From Dactylorhiza incarnata (lineage: Eukaryota; Streptophyta; Magnoliopsida; Asparagales; Orchidaceae): 64,000 nt of DNA. The notes beneath the pieces are model-generated. The model had not been told where the DNA came from and ran no database searches. It saw nothing but the letters and a program-made list of their open reading frames with translations. Below are positions 55,172 to 64,000 of this stretch, piece by piece. The position numbers and the translations under genes are program-made. Within the stretch, counting starts at the first letter, position 1. The number at the start of each line of letters is the position of its first letter. The stretch spans positions 8,146,001 to 8,210,000 of the forward strand of contig JAWHQI010000005.1 in assembly GCA_033032865.1 (NCBI GenBank), written 5' to 3'.

Positions 55172-56236
55172 TGTTGAAACCGATTTCTCGGTCTCGAGTG
55201 GAGCTCGGGGCCCTCACCGAAATGAGGGGCAGCTAGCCCTTACCGGTCCCTCGGGAGAGGTAAGGTTGATGACTCGAGCCAAGAACGAAGACCCTAGTCT
55301 CAGCGAGGAGGTCCCTCCACTAACCCGGAAGATCGTTGAGCGCTTCCCCTCCCAAGCCAAAGCTAAGACTCGGGCACCTTGGAGAGCTAGAGAGCTCAAA
55401 CCAAAGCGACCTAGGAAGAGAAGAGCTCAAAAATAATGAACCGGTCCACTTCCAAGGTGCCCTTTGAGGTCTATTTATAGATTTTAGTTTTGTGGCCTGT
55501 CAATAACCAAATCCCGCTGTCCATTCTCACTATCCGCACACCGGATTGGTCTGCTAACAGCCAAACTCCGCTGTTCGGAGAGGCTAAACGCAGACCACCG
55601 GGGGCCTCTTGGTAGAAATCCCTTCCTGGACTTTTACGGGGCGAGCCAGCCCGCTTCGCGACCTCCCTCGCGAGTGGAGCTCGCGAGCCTCTGGGTCAGC
55701 GAATCCCAGAGGTATTATCGACACATTACATGGCTCGCTCGCCTGCACCACCTCGGCGAGTCCCAGGATGGCTATCCGCTCTCACTCTAGGCGGGCTCGC
55801 CTAGCAACTCCTTCCTCAACTGGTTGGGCTCGCCAATTGCGACCCGGCCAAGCCCCAAAGTGGCTATCCGCACCCCAAAATGGCTAACTGCACCCCAAAA
55901 TGGCTAACTGTACCCCAGGTGGGTCTGCTAACAACCAAGCTCCGCTGCTTGAGACCGTTACGATCGGAGCTCTCGCCTGCCTTCTCGCGGATCCTGTCCG
56001 CGACCCCTCCTCGCGGGGGTTGCGTTGCGAGAACCCCGCTGAAGGAGCTCTCGCGAGCTCTCTCGCGAGTGCCGCCAGCGGCATCCCCTTTGGAGGGTTG
56101 CCTTGCGAGGACCGCGCCAGCCCATGGTGGTGGTCTGCTGAGGTCTCGTCGGCTGGGGGTTGATCTTAGCGAGGTCTGGATCTCGCCACTCCCGTCTCGC
56201 TTGATTTCTTTATCCGGCGAATATCGGGGTTGTACA
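55172..56236 (-). repeat. gypsy-2 5' LTR
   Basis: It matches 43817-44882 throughout my reading except for one missing G (AGCAACTCC here, AGCGAACTCC there). Confidence 0.95.
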
Positions 56237-57913
56237 CAATCTTCAGTACCGAGCACCTCCTATTCCGTTCCGGTAGATAACTCTGGCCTAGAGTCTAGGA
56301 GAACTTCTGTGAGAGAGCAAATTCCACGAACCTTCGGTAGTGACTTTGTGACTTATCACGTTGAGGCCGATCCATCCACCTATAAGGAAGCGATGAGATC
56401 CAGAGATTCACTACTCTGGAAAGAAGCTATAGATGAAGAGATGAGTTCTCTTCTTCATAATAACACCTGGACGTTGGTTGATAAGCCAATAGGGGCTAAA
56501 ACCATAGGGTGTAAGTGGATTCTGAAAAAGAAGTTGAATCCCGATGGTAGCATGGCTAAGTATAAAGCACGCCTGGTGGCTAAAGGTTTCACACAAGTAA
56601 GCGGAGTAGATTACTGTGATGTCTACTCACCCGTGTGTCACTTGGCAACCATTCGGGTTCTCCTTGCTATTGCATCTATTGTGCACTTTGTTGTTCATCA
56701 GTTGGATGTTAAGACTGCGTTCTTGAACGGAGATCTGACCGAAGAGATCTACATGAGTCAACCTGAAGGTTTCATTGTAGACGGTCACGAAACGAAAGTC
56801 TGTAAACTTCTTAAGTCTTTATACAGACTAAAGCAAGCACCGAAATTATGGCATGAGAAGTTCGACTATAGTGTAAAGAACATGGGATTCATGTCGAGTC
56901 TTTCGGATAAATGTCTTTACATACGTAATAGATCGGATAAAGTCTGCATAATATGCTTGTACGTGGATGATATGCTTATTCTGGGGTCTGATCAATCCGA
57001 AGTAGATGACGTTAAGTCAGATCTCATAAAAGAATTTAGCATTAAAGACTTAGGTGTAGCTAACACTATACTAGGCATGCAAGTGAGCTTTGGGAAAAAT
57101 GGTATTTCCCTAAGTCAAAGCCACTACATAAAGTCCTTGTTGGACACGTGGGGATACAGTGCCAGTAGCGCATCTGAGACACCATACGACTACACTAACC
57201 GCCTAAAGCCCAATGAAGGAGCTATGGTTAGACAGTTAGATTATTCTAAACTACTTGGTAGCCTCATGTATGCCATGGTCTGCACTAGACCTGACATAGC
57301 CTTTACGGTCGGCATGTTGTACAGATTCACTAGTAATCCGGGTAAAGACCATTGGAACGCCTTGGGTAGGCTCATGCCATACTTAAAGTACACTCAAAAG
57401 TATGCTTTAGTTTACACTGGTCAGCCTTCAGTTCTTGAAGGTTATTCTGATGCATCATGGTGCTCAGAATTAAACGACAGCAAGTCCACTAGTGGTTTTG
57501 TGTTTACACTAGGAGGAGCAGCTGTAGCCTGGAAGTCCAAGAGGCAATCCTGTATTGCTCTCTCTTCTATGGAATCCGAACTCTACGCTCTTGCGTCAGC
57601 AGGAGAAGAAGCCGAATGGCTGAGAGATTTGGTGATGGACATTCCTTTGTCGAGCCTGAAAATGAGTTATATTGCAGTTTACTGCGACAATCAGGCTACT
57701 AAAACGATTGCTACGAACTCTTTGTTCAATGGCAAAAGAAGGCATCTCAGGCTGAAACAATCCTGGTTGACCTCTCTCACAAGTCAAGGGATTATGTCCC
57801 TTATTAATGTGAGATCGAAAGATAATGTTGCAGACACTTTGACCAAAGGATTGAATAGAGCTCTCACAATCAAAACATCGGGGGAAATGGGATTAAAGTT
57901 CATAGAAATATGA
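56237..57913 (+). pseudogene. copia-3 reverse transcriptase and RNase H segment
   Basis: The frame passes out of the gypsy-2 LTR and is copia sequence from about 56240. Motifs are [64 protein letters not shown], catalytic [28 protein letters not shown], then RNase H ([54 protein letters not shown]) and [13 protein letters not shown]. About 555 codons are open. It is cut off from its integrase by gypsy-2 and its gag is deleted, so it is not functional. The first about 120 codons of the open frame (55880-56236) are gypsy-2 LTR read-through, not copia. Confidence 0.92.
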
Positions 57914-58679
57914 AACTTTCCTCCGCAGTTTATGTTTTAACAGTGAGAACCTATAGTCGCAACATTCAAGCATCTAAAAACAGACTGAAAACCCAAATAA
58001 TTTCTTGATGAAAACCAAAGATGGTCTGGTGCCGGTTATTCCACATTTGATAACCAAGCAACTTTCTCATTGCAAGTTGATTCAAGAGTTATTCAACTGG
58101 AAATTGAAAGTCGTTGTAAATGTTAATCTAAATATTATTGGTCACAGCACATTATTCCACATTTGATAATGTTGCACGTGATGTGTGCCCACATGTGTTG
58201 GTGAGACACATAGTGATCAGTAATGAGTAAGATAACGGGACTAGTCCTAGTTAGACTGGATGAGATGCTGACAGAGTTACTTCACCGTTGCTAGAAGTGC
58301 TAAGCTCATTTAGTAAGAGCTAGTTTACTTTAAACGTTACTGCATATGATTATGAATTCATAGAGTCTGACTCGTGAAATTCCTTGCAGGCTACAGTGGA
58401 GATTATGGAGGAGATGTAGACCTGGACGTGGATGACGATGATCTACTAGACGAGTAGAATCATCAAACGTTTAATTTCATGTTATGTTTTGTAATAATTA
58501 TTCAGACTATATTTTTGGGATAGAATCTGTGGTTTTCTGACTTGCCGTTTAGGCAAAAACCTTTTCATATGTTGATTAGTATGATCTATCCTAAATGTTT
58601 TGTTTAGTTTGTTTATTATTTTGTCTACTCTCCAGCACCCCGAAACGTTACGTTATTTGTCACTAATATAGGAGGAGAT
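57914..58679 (+). other. copia-3 3' untranslated region with a possible small spliced exon
   Basis: About 770 bp separate RNase H from the 3' LTR, longer than usual. At 58389 a good acceptor (TTCCTTGCAG) is followed by an open acidic stretch (YSGDYGGDVDLDVDDDDLLD, 58392-58454) ending at TAG 58455-58457. A purine tract GGAGGAGA lies just before 58680. Confidence 0.45.
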
Positions 58680-58823
58680 TGTAAGTGTATATTCGGACGA
58701 ATAACGAGTTCGGGGGCTATGCGTGTGGAAACCCTAGGTATTCTACTATATATACCTAGCTGGAGGCAACGGAGAGAGAAGTTCCACCTTGACTTTTCTC
58801 CGGATGTTTCGAACTCCCTCTAT
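58680..58823 (+). repeat. copia-3 3' LTR, truncated
   Basis: It starts TGTAAGTGTATATTCGG as the 5' LTR does and stays similar for about 144 bp to CTCCCTCTA. It then changes to TATATACCTAGCCCAGTCGC, which continues into a copy of the sequence found left of copia-3. Confidence 0.8.
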
Positions 58824-59230
58824 ATATACCTAGCCCAGTCGCGAATAGTATATGTTTTGGCGGTGATTTTAATAAAAAAAACGCCCCAAAATACTTATAT
58901 ATTGTATTGGAGGCGTTTTCTCAAATAAGCGCCGCCAAAGCAAAACCATATTGTGCCGCTTTCAGTACCGCCGCAAAAAAAAACTGTCGATATATCCCCA
59001 TTTTGTTGTAGTTAGTCCGCCGCCGCGCCAGCCGTTGCCCACCGAGATTGTCGTCGCCCATCATCGTCTCACCGACAGGGTCGTCCAGGCCGCCCGAGGG
59101 TGCAATGACATCATATTCCCAAAATTGGCAATTCATGTGCCCCCAATCGTGAGTTCCAATTCACCCGTCCAGAAAATCAAGGTTGCACGATTACCCGGAC
59201 GCCCCCCTCAAAAGCTATAAAAAAGGCCTT
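58824..59230. other. Probable DNA-transposon fragment (GGCGG/CCGCC-rich)
   Basis: It contains facing motifs such as GGAGGCGTTTTCTCAAATAAG and GCGCCGCCAAAGC, and a start TTTTGGCGGTGATTTT also found left of copia-3. Motifs of this kind occur in plant CACTA and related elements. I found no complete terminal repeats. Confidence 0.35.
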
Positions 59231-59530
59231 GAGCTCTCATTTGAGGATATGATGCATTCAACATCAGAGAGAGTTCCCCGATCTTCCCTCAAAGATTGTT
59301 CGAAGATTCTCTCTGTAGAAAAATGAGGGGTGCCGAGAAGAGAGATTCGAACGAAAACAAAAGAGAAAATCACAGAGAACACACAAATTTAAGAGGTTCA
59401 CCCAAAACCGGGCTACGTCCCCTATCCCGCCTCCGCTTCACCTTCTTGTATTCACCAATAGAGATTACAAAACACACAAGGTTACAAGGATCAAAACCGA
59501 TCCTACCTCGCACCCCTCTTTTTTGAAAAA
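59216..59530. repeat. Possible LTR fragment
   Basis: A TATA-like CTATAAAAAAGG is followed by a leader-like stretch with GGTTCACCCAAAACCGGGCT, similar in style to copia LTR leaders. No partner copy is present, so this is tentative. Confidence 0.25.
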
Positions 59531-59901
59531 TTTGAAATAAATCATGAAGATCTCTTCCCTACAATTGAAAAATGTAAATAAAATATATGAGCAATAAAAA
59601 TTTGAAATAAATCATGAAGTTGTTGTATTTGAAGATCACAACATACCGAAGAAATAATGAAGGCTCTCCCAGGCATTTTATCAAATACCTCCCTTGAATT
59701 TCCTCGCATGCTGGAAAATGATGTCCCATATAGCAAATCATGTTGTGTGATCACATGCAAGATGTTGGAATGCAAGGACCAAAGAGAAAATGATAAGCAA
59801 GCTGAGCATATAAAATCCTCACTTTTGAAGATCCACATGCTTTCTGCACACAAAAAAACAAGAAAAATCGGCATAATCATGAATTCATGATAGTTTGACA
59901 A

Positions 59902-60096
59902 TTATTGATATAAAGTAGGAGTACATTGAAGAATTTTGCTCGACCAAGCATCAATTATAGAGCTCAACAACAATTCAACAACTTTCAGGTGTCGTATGGG
60001 TTCTTGATCAGTGGGATCAAATTTAACCCCAATTGGTAGCATAAGCAAAGTCAGATGATATAAATCAATCGCGATGATGACAGCTTGATCAACCAC
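59902..60096 (-). pseudogene. NAC-domain-like exon fragment
   Basis: On the minus strand, from 60042, the frame reads MLPIGVKFDPTDQEPIRHLK. This closely resembles the start of the NAC domain in NAC75/SOG1-type plant transcription factors (family form GVKFDPTDQELIEHLEAK). The similarity fades after HLK and no later NAC subdomains appear in either frame nearby. It may be one exon of a gene with a distant next exon, or a captured or truncated piece. It is the only host-gene-like coding signal I see. Confidence 0.5.
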
Positions 60097-60099
60097 TTA

Positions 60100-61180
60100 G
60101 GCTCTGTTTGGGACAGCTTATGCTGATGAATAATCTCTATTCAAAACGCAAATGCAGTTTTACAGCTATTTGTTTGTGCAACTCTTAGAAAATCACTTCT
60201 CTTAAAATTGATGATAAGTTGATTTTTCATAAGCTACTCGGGTCCAGCTTATGCCTTCTCAAAAGCGCGTATCTCTTAAAAAGACCTAAGTTGGTTTTTT
60301 TGCCCGAGCGCGAATTTTTCGCCCGGGCGCGAGTTTTTCGTTCAGGCGCGATATTTTCACCTGGGAGCGTTTTTTTCGCCCAGACACAATTTTTTCGCTC
60401 GGGCGCGTTATTTTTCGCACGGGCACACTTTTTTCGCCTGAGTGCGATTTTATCGCCCGGGCGCGGTTTTTTTCGTCCGACCACATTTTTCTAGTCCAGG
60501 AGCGATTTTTTCATACGGGCACAGTTTTTTTCGCCCGGGAGCGGTTTTTTCGTCTGGGCAAAGTTTTTTCGTCTGGGCACAGTTTTTCGTCTGGGCACAG
60601 TTTTTCGTCCGAGAGCGATATTTTCACCCGGGCAGGTTTTTTTCGCCCAGGCACAGTTTTTTCGCCAGGGCGTGTTTTTTTCGCACGGGCACAGTTTTTT
60701 CGCCCGGGCGCAATTTTATCGCCCGGGCGCAGTTTTTTCGTCCGGGGGCGGTTTTTTCATCCGGACACGATTTTATCGCTCAAGCGCGGTTTTATCGTCC
60801 GTGCGCGATTTTATCGCTCGGGCGCGTTTTTATCGCCCAAGCGGTTTAATCGCCCGGGCGCGGTTTTATCGCCCGGTCGCGGTTTTATCGCCCGGGCACG
60901 ATTTTTTTGCCCGGGAGCAGTTTTTTCGCCAGGGCGCGATGTTTTCATCCGGGCGCGATTTTTTCGCTCGAGCTTGAATTTTTTGCCCCGGCGCGAATTT
61001 TTCGCCCCGACGCGAATTTTTCGCCCCGACGCGAATTTTGCTTTTCACCCGGGTGCAAATTTTCCTCTTGGGCGTGATTTTTTCCCGCGGAAGCGAAATT
61101 TTTGCCCGGGCGCTAAATTTTTGGCCGGACGCGAATTTTTCGCCTGGGCGCAAAGAAAAATATGTTGTATCGGGCATAAG
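60100..61180. mobile_element. Second inverted-repeat-type element carrying the 19-bp minisatellite
   Basis: The left end GGCTCTGTTTGGGACAGCTT followed by ATGC is typical of plant hAT-like MITE ends. The right side shows only GCATAAGCC (61169-61177), the inner part of the matching repeat, so the outer right end seems lost. The centre is the same CpG-rich array as at 770-1785. Confidence 0.5.
60295..61155. repeat. CpG-rich minisatellite, second locus
   Basis: About 43 units of TTTTTCGCCCGGGCGCGAG-like sequence, 19-21 bp each, in the same orientation as at 770-1785. Units here more often contain GATTTTATCG or AGTTTTTTCG. Open frames across it are repeat-derived. Confidence 0.88.
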
Positions 61181-61249
61181 CCTTTTTTACTAGCCTTACT
61201 TAAGTTTCTATTATCTTTCCGCACTCTGATCAGTACTCTATTTTCATGT

Positions 61250-61480
61250 CGTGATTTATCTCATTGTGGACAAATATTTAATATCATTATGTGGTTGTTG
61301 TGGACCGATATTTCTTTAATTATCTTATAGTCTTGATATGCGGTTGGCGTGGATAAAATGATTAGCCGGCAGGATCGGCGTATTGTGGAGGCGACCATTT
61401 GGAGTAATGGTGTCGCCGCAAGACGGCGGTTCTGGGCGGTAAGACCCGAGACAAAATCCAAAAAAAGAGGATCTTACACT
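61250..61480 (-). repeat. Terminal fragment of the 8.2 kb unit
   Basis: Read on the minus strand from 61480 it begins TGTAAGATCCTCTTTTTTT and continues with GGGTCTTACCGCCCAGAACC, CCGTCTTGCGGCGA and ACAATACGCCGATCCTGCC, as does the start at 10216-10345. Only this end is present. Confidence 0.85.
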
Positions 61481-61489
61481 TTAAGATGC

Positions 61490-62259
61490 TCTTTTTCATA
61501 TACCTTGAGTTTTTTTATAAGAATATTGCAATCAAAACAAGTTTTATATTTTCAATTGAAGTGACATGGGTAGAATTAGATAAATCAGATTTTAATTCTA
61601 TTTTAACTTTTAATTTTAAACATTTATTTTCTACGCGCAATTTGTAATTCGCTTATTTCAATTTCTTAATTTTGCGTTTTGTAATTTGTAATAATTGTAA
61701 TGTAAAAATAGAATTGCAAACAATAAGGGAATTCGATTTCCTTACTTTGCTTTTGGATGAGGAGAGGTTTGAACATAAAGGTCATTTGATATCTTCATGT
61801 TCCTCTTCCAAAAATGTGTTGTCATCATCCCTTCCGCTTGATGTACATTCCATGAATCCATCATGTGAGGAGCTTTCTTGAATACTTGTGCAAGCTTGCA
61901 TATTCTCCGGTTCTTGTGATTGTTTCATACCTACAGAGGGAGAATCATAAGTTCTTTCAAGAAAAATTCAAATCTCATATGCGGTAGGTAAAGTATAAAT
62001 GAGTTTGAAAATATTTTGATCTAACGCACACAATAGACTATTTATAGATTTTGCATTTAAATAATTTTGTTTCTAGTTAATACGCTAGGTGGTTTTTCAA
62101 TAGTAATATTACAAACTTTTTCATCCAAGACTTTAATAAAAATTTTCATTAATATTTTCCACCTTTTATAATTTTTGCCCATAAATAAAGGTGGTGACAA
62201 TAATTTTTCATTTATATTTAAATTTTTCTCACTGGTTTAGACCGTATTGGAATAACCTA
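61490..62259. other. AT-rich stretch next to a copia primer site
   Basis: Given the primer site at 62260-62271 this should be the 5' part of a minus-strand copia element, but I see no open Gag frame. It may be decayed or belong to a non-autonomous element. Confidence 0.35.
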
Positions 62260-62271
62260 GCTCTGATACCA
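62260..62271 (-). other. Primer binding site (initiator-Met tRNA) of another copia element
   Basis: On the minus strand this reads TGGTATCAGAGC exactly, two bases inside the LTR that begins at 62274. Confidence 0.85.
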
Positions 62272-62273
62272 CT

Positions 62274-62582
62274 TGTTGGATCTTGATGCGCCCTTAGAGG
62301 GGGTGAATAAGGGGTTTAGAACACTTTAATCTTTTATAAAAAAACTTTAGATATTTTATTAGAAGTAAGTTAAATCAAAAGTAAAGAGATAGAAATTAGA
62401 AATGAAATAAATTTTATTAAATAAGAAGAGACATGATTATCATTTATAAAATTGATTACAAAATCTGATTTCTATGACGCTAGAAATCGAAGGCGAAATA
62501 TGAAATACTTTTTTCGTTTTATATACTGACTCTTCTCACTAAGAACCGGTTGGCGTTAGCTGATCTCTCCTCAGATACGGCC
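62274..62582 (-). repeat. copia 5' LTR, inner part
   Basis: It begins TGTTGGATCTTGATGCGCCC on the plus strand next to the primer site. It is cut at 62582 by the second copy of the 8.2 kb unit. CGGCC (62578-62582) would be the left target duplication; the right one is outside the window. Confidence 0.7.
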
Positions 62583-64000
62583 TGTAACATCCCCAAAACA
62601 ACTAGACCCCTAAGATGCATTTTGTCATGACAAGGTCATGACATTGCTCCAAGAAGACAAAATGGGCCAAGGAGGCCCCATGATTTCCATAAATTAAGAA
62701 GAAATGCACATTGGGGTGCAATTAGCAAATTTTGATGGCTTAGCTTAGGGATGACCAATATACCCCCAACAAGTCAACATAACCTCATCATGACCCCTAT
62801 GACCATCCAAGGAAGTGAGTAGGCCACTAGGGACCCTTGGGGTCAACCAAATTGATCAAATTGACCAAAAGTCAACTTTGAGCTATCCTAGGTCAAACCT
62901 CCATAAATAAGGGCAATTGAACTCCAAATGATCAAATTGGACCCACCCTCATATGGAAACCTCCCTAGGGGACCTAATGGACCCAAAAGCCCCATCTTAG
63001 GGCCATCAATTTAGGGAAATTAGGCCAATTCCTAAAAAGCCCCAAATTGACCTAAAGGTGCTAAAACCTAAATTAATCTCCAATTGACTTATTATGACCA
63101 AATTGGTCACCCCTAAACCATAAGGGGAGTATATGAGACCTAAGTGGACTATAGTGTGCATTCAACCATGGAGAATTAGGGCAAAATCAACAAAATACCC
63201 AAATTGTCCCTATAGGCAAATAAGTGCAATCAAGCCCCATATGACCCCACCATGACTCAATTCCTCTTGGGATGGGTCCATAGGGTCCAAGACAGTAATG
63301 TGGGTCAGTCACATTTGGTGGTGTGAGATTAAATCAAGCCCCAAACCCAAAACCCCCAAATTGGCCTATTTGGGTCAAGTGAGCCCAAAGCTCAAATCAA
63401 GTGGGCTTAACCAACCCCATGACTCCCAATAACCAGCCCTCATGATAACTGAACCCAAAGACCTCTGGAAATTCGAAATGGAGAGATTGATTGCAAGGAA
63501 TTTGGGTTTGAAATGGGGGAAAAAGACAAAGAAAGCATGGAGGAGGGAATTGGGGAATGGGTGCCAAATGGCACCCCATTTTCATTCCCCAAGCTCTTCT
63601 CTCAGCAGGAGGATTAATTCCCAGCAGTTATACAACTTGATTAGTGACCTGCCATTGGCTGGGAAAGAGGTGGAGCATGGCCGAACCATGTCTTGTTGAG
63701 ATCGCCATTAATGGCTACTTCACTTACACACCACCTCAGCCCCATTAGAGACTCGGAACACCTTCACGGAGCCGAGGGAAGAAGAAGCCCCAACCTTCTT
63801 GAAGGAATCGTGTACTGGATAGGGATATCAGCAAGGGTCCTCTAATGGAGGTGGTCGGCCATGGAGTCGAGAGAAACAGCCCTCCAGCAGCTCAAATCAG
63901 GCAAGTTCCTTTCCCCCTCCTCCTGTGCTAGTCCTCTGATCTCTCTGTTTTCAAAATCGTTGAGGGAATGGTGATCCACCGTTCCTATTTTTCACTGTTC
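62583..64000 (-). mobile_element. Second copy of the 8.2 kb TG...CA unit (partial, runs off the window)
   Basis: It begins TGTAACATCCCC, the reverse complement of the GATGTTACA end at 18425, and stays similar to the reverse complement of about 16990-18425 across the window edge (shared CAACTAGACCCCTAAGATGC-like start and CAATTTGG-rich body). It is in opposite orientation to the first copy and inserted in a copia LTR, as that one is. Confidence 0.85.

Larger units (their letters stand above)
43817..56236 (-). mobile_element. gypsy-2: young, nearly complete Tat-like Ty3/gypsy element with antisense genes
   Basis: LTRs lie at 43817-44882 and 55172-56236. On the minus strand the order is 5' LTR, primer site, one long gag-protease-RT-RNase H-integrase frame, a 97-bp repeat, two plus-strand genes, purine tract and 3' LTR. 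The LTRs differ, by eye, only by one base (near 44458 versus 55805), so insertion is recent. I see no matching target duplication: the left flank is TGAAG and the right flank is CAATC. It lies inside copia-3 between integrase and reverse transcriptase. Confidence 0.95.
42132..58823 (+). mobile_element. copia-3: internally deleted Ty1/copia element carrying gypsy-2
   Basis: The 5' end starts TGTAAGTGTATATTCGG at 42132. The 3' LTR begins with the same sequence at 58680 but keeps only about 144 bp. Between them are an LTR/leader region, part of integrase (from about 43008), gypsy-2 (43817-56236), then RT-RNase H (56240-57913). Gag, protease and the integrase zinc site are missing, so the leader is joined directly to mid-integrase. 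RT motifs are copia-type; the lineage is not assigned. Confidence 0.85.

Noticed and set aside
55880..56236. N-terminal 120 codons of the 677-codon frame before copia-3 reverse transcriptase
   Set aside because: This part is the gypsy-2 LTR, identical to 44526-44882, read through by chance into the copia frame.
59542..59901. Minus-strand frame with SREVFDKMPGRAF, resembling a PPR repeat
   Set aside because: Only one short match and no second 35-residue unit. The rest is hydrophobic and unrelated.
60219..61330. Arg/Phe-rich open frames in the second minisatellite
   Set aside because: Same cause as at 747-1826: the repeat lacks stops in several frames.
1..64000. tRNA or rRNA genes
   Set aside because: No cloverleaf-like sequence with A and B boxes and no rRNA-like block was noticed by eye. 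The tRNA-like words are primer sites next to LTRs.

Overview
This window looks like repeat-dominated intergenic DNA from the nuclear genome of a flowering plant with a large genome. Long terminal repeat (LTR) retrotransposons fill most of the 64 kb. Plant-type Ty1/copia polyproteins, an initiator-Met tRNA primer site, a Tat-like Ty3/gypsy element carrying antisense genes, and small inverted-repeat elements all point to an angiosperm. I could not fix the species, and I see no complete host gene, no tRNA or rRNA gene and no CRISPR array. The only host-like coding trace is a short NAC-domain-like exon near 60,000.

Layout, left to right. 1-2300: the 3' end of a copia element and its LTR, split by a 1.4 kb inverted-repeat element (591-2006) filled with a CpG-rich 19-bp minisatellite. 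2300-4349: old, mostly featureless sequence. 4350-18671: copia-1 (minus strand, target duplication AAACA); its 5' LTR is interrupted by an 8,210-bp non-coding TG...CA unit (10216-18425, duplication CCAGT) built largely of 45-, 156- and 192-bp tandem arrays. 18672-20405: AT-rich, with a 430-bp GC-rich island. 20406-29767: gypsy-1 (plus strand, duplication CCGTT), which has gag-protease but no reverse transcriptase or integrase and carries decayed antisense genes. 29984-34625: copia-2 (minus, duplication CATAA) with unusual LTR termini. 35020-35323: a small inverted-repeat element. 35671-41701: copia-4 (plus, duplication AGTGC). 42132-58823: copia-3 (plus, internally deleted), interrupted by gypsy-2 (43817-56236, minus strand). 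58824-64000: DNA-transposon-like and LTR fragments, the NAC-like exon, a second copy of the 19-bp minisatellite in a different element, a copia LTR with its primer site, and a second partial copy of the 8.2 kb unit.

The most informative element is gypsy-2. Its two LTRs differ, by my reading, by one base in about 1,066. Its gag-pol frame is open for 1,757 codons and is broken once, at a run of seven Gs in the integrase end. Between pol and the 3' LTR, on the opposite strand, lie two multi-exon genes with their own TATA boxes. Gene A (45071-46238) splices into an uninterrupted 322-codon frame. Gene B (46700-48649) splices into 574 codons with one early TGA. Gypsy-1 shares the primer site, polypurine tract, LTR ends, Gag core and a gene B homologue with gypsy-2, so the two look like a non-autonomous/autonomous pair of one lineage.

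Exon joins, target duplications and LTR boundaries were read by eye. Protein families were assigned from visible motifs, without database searches.
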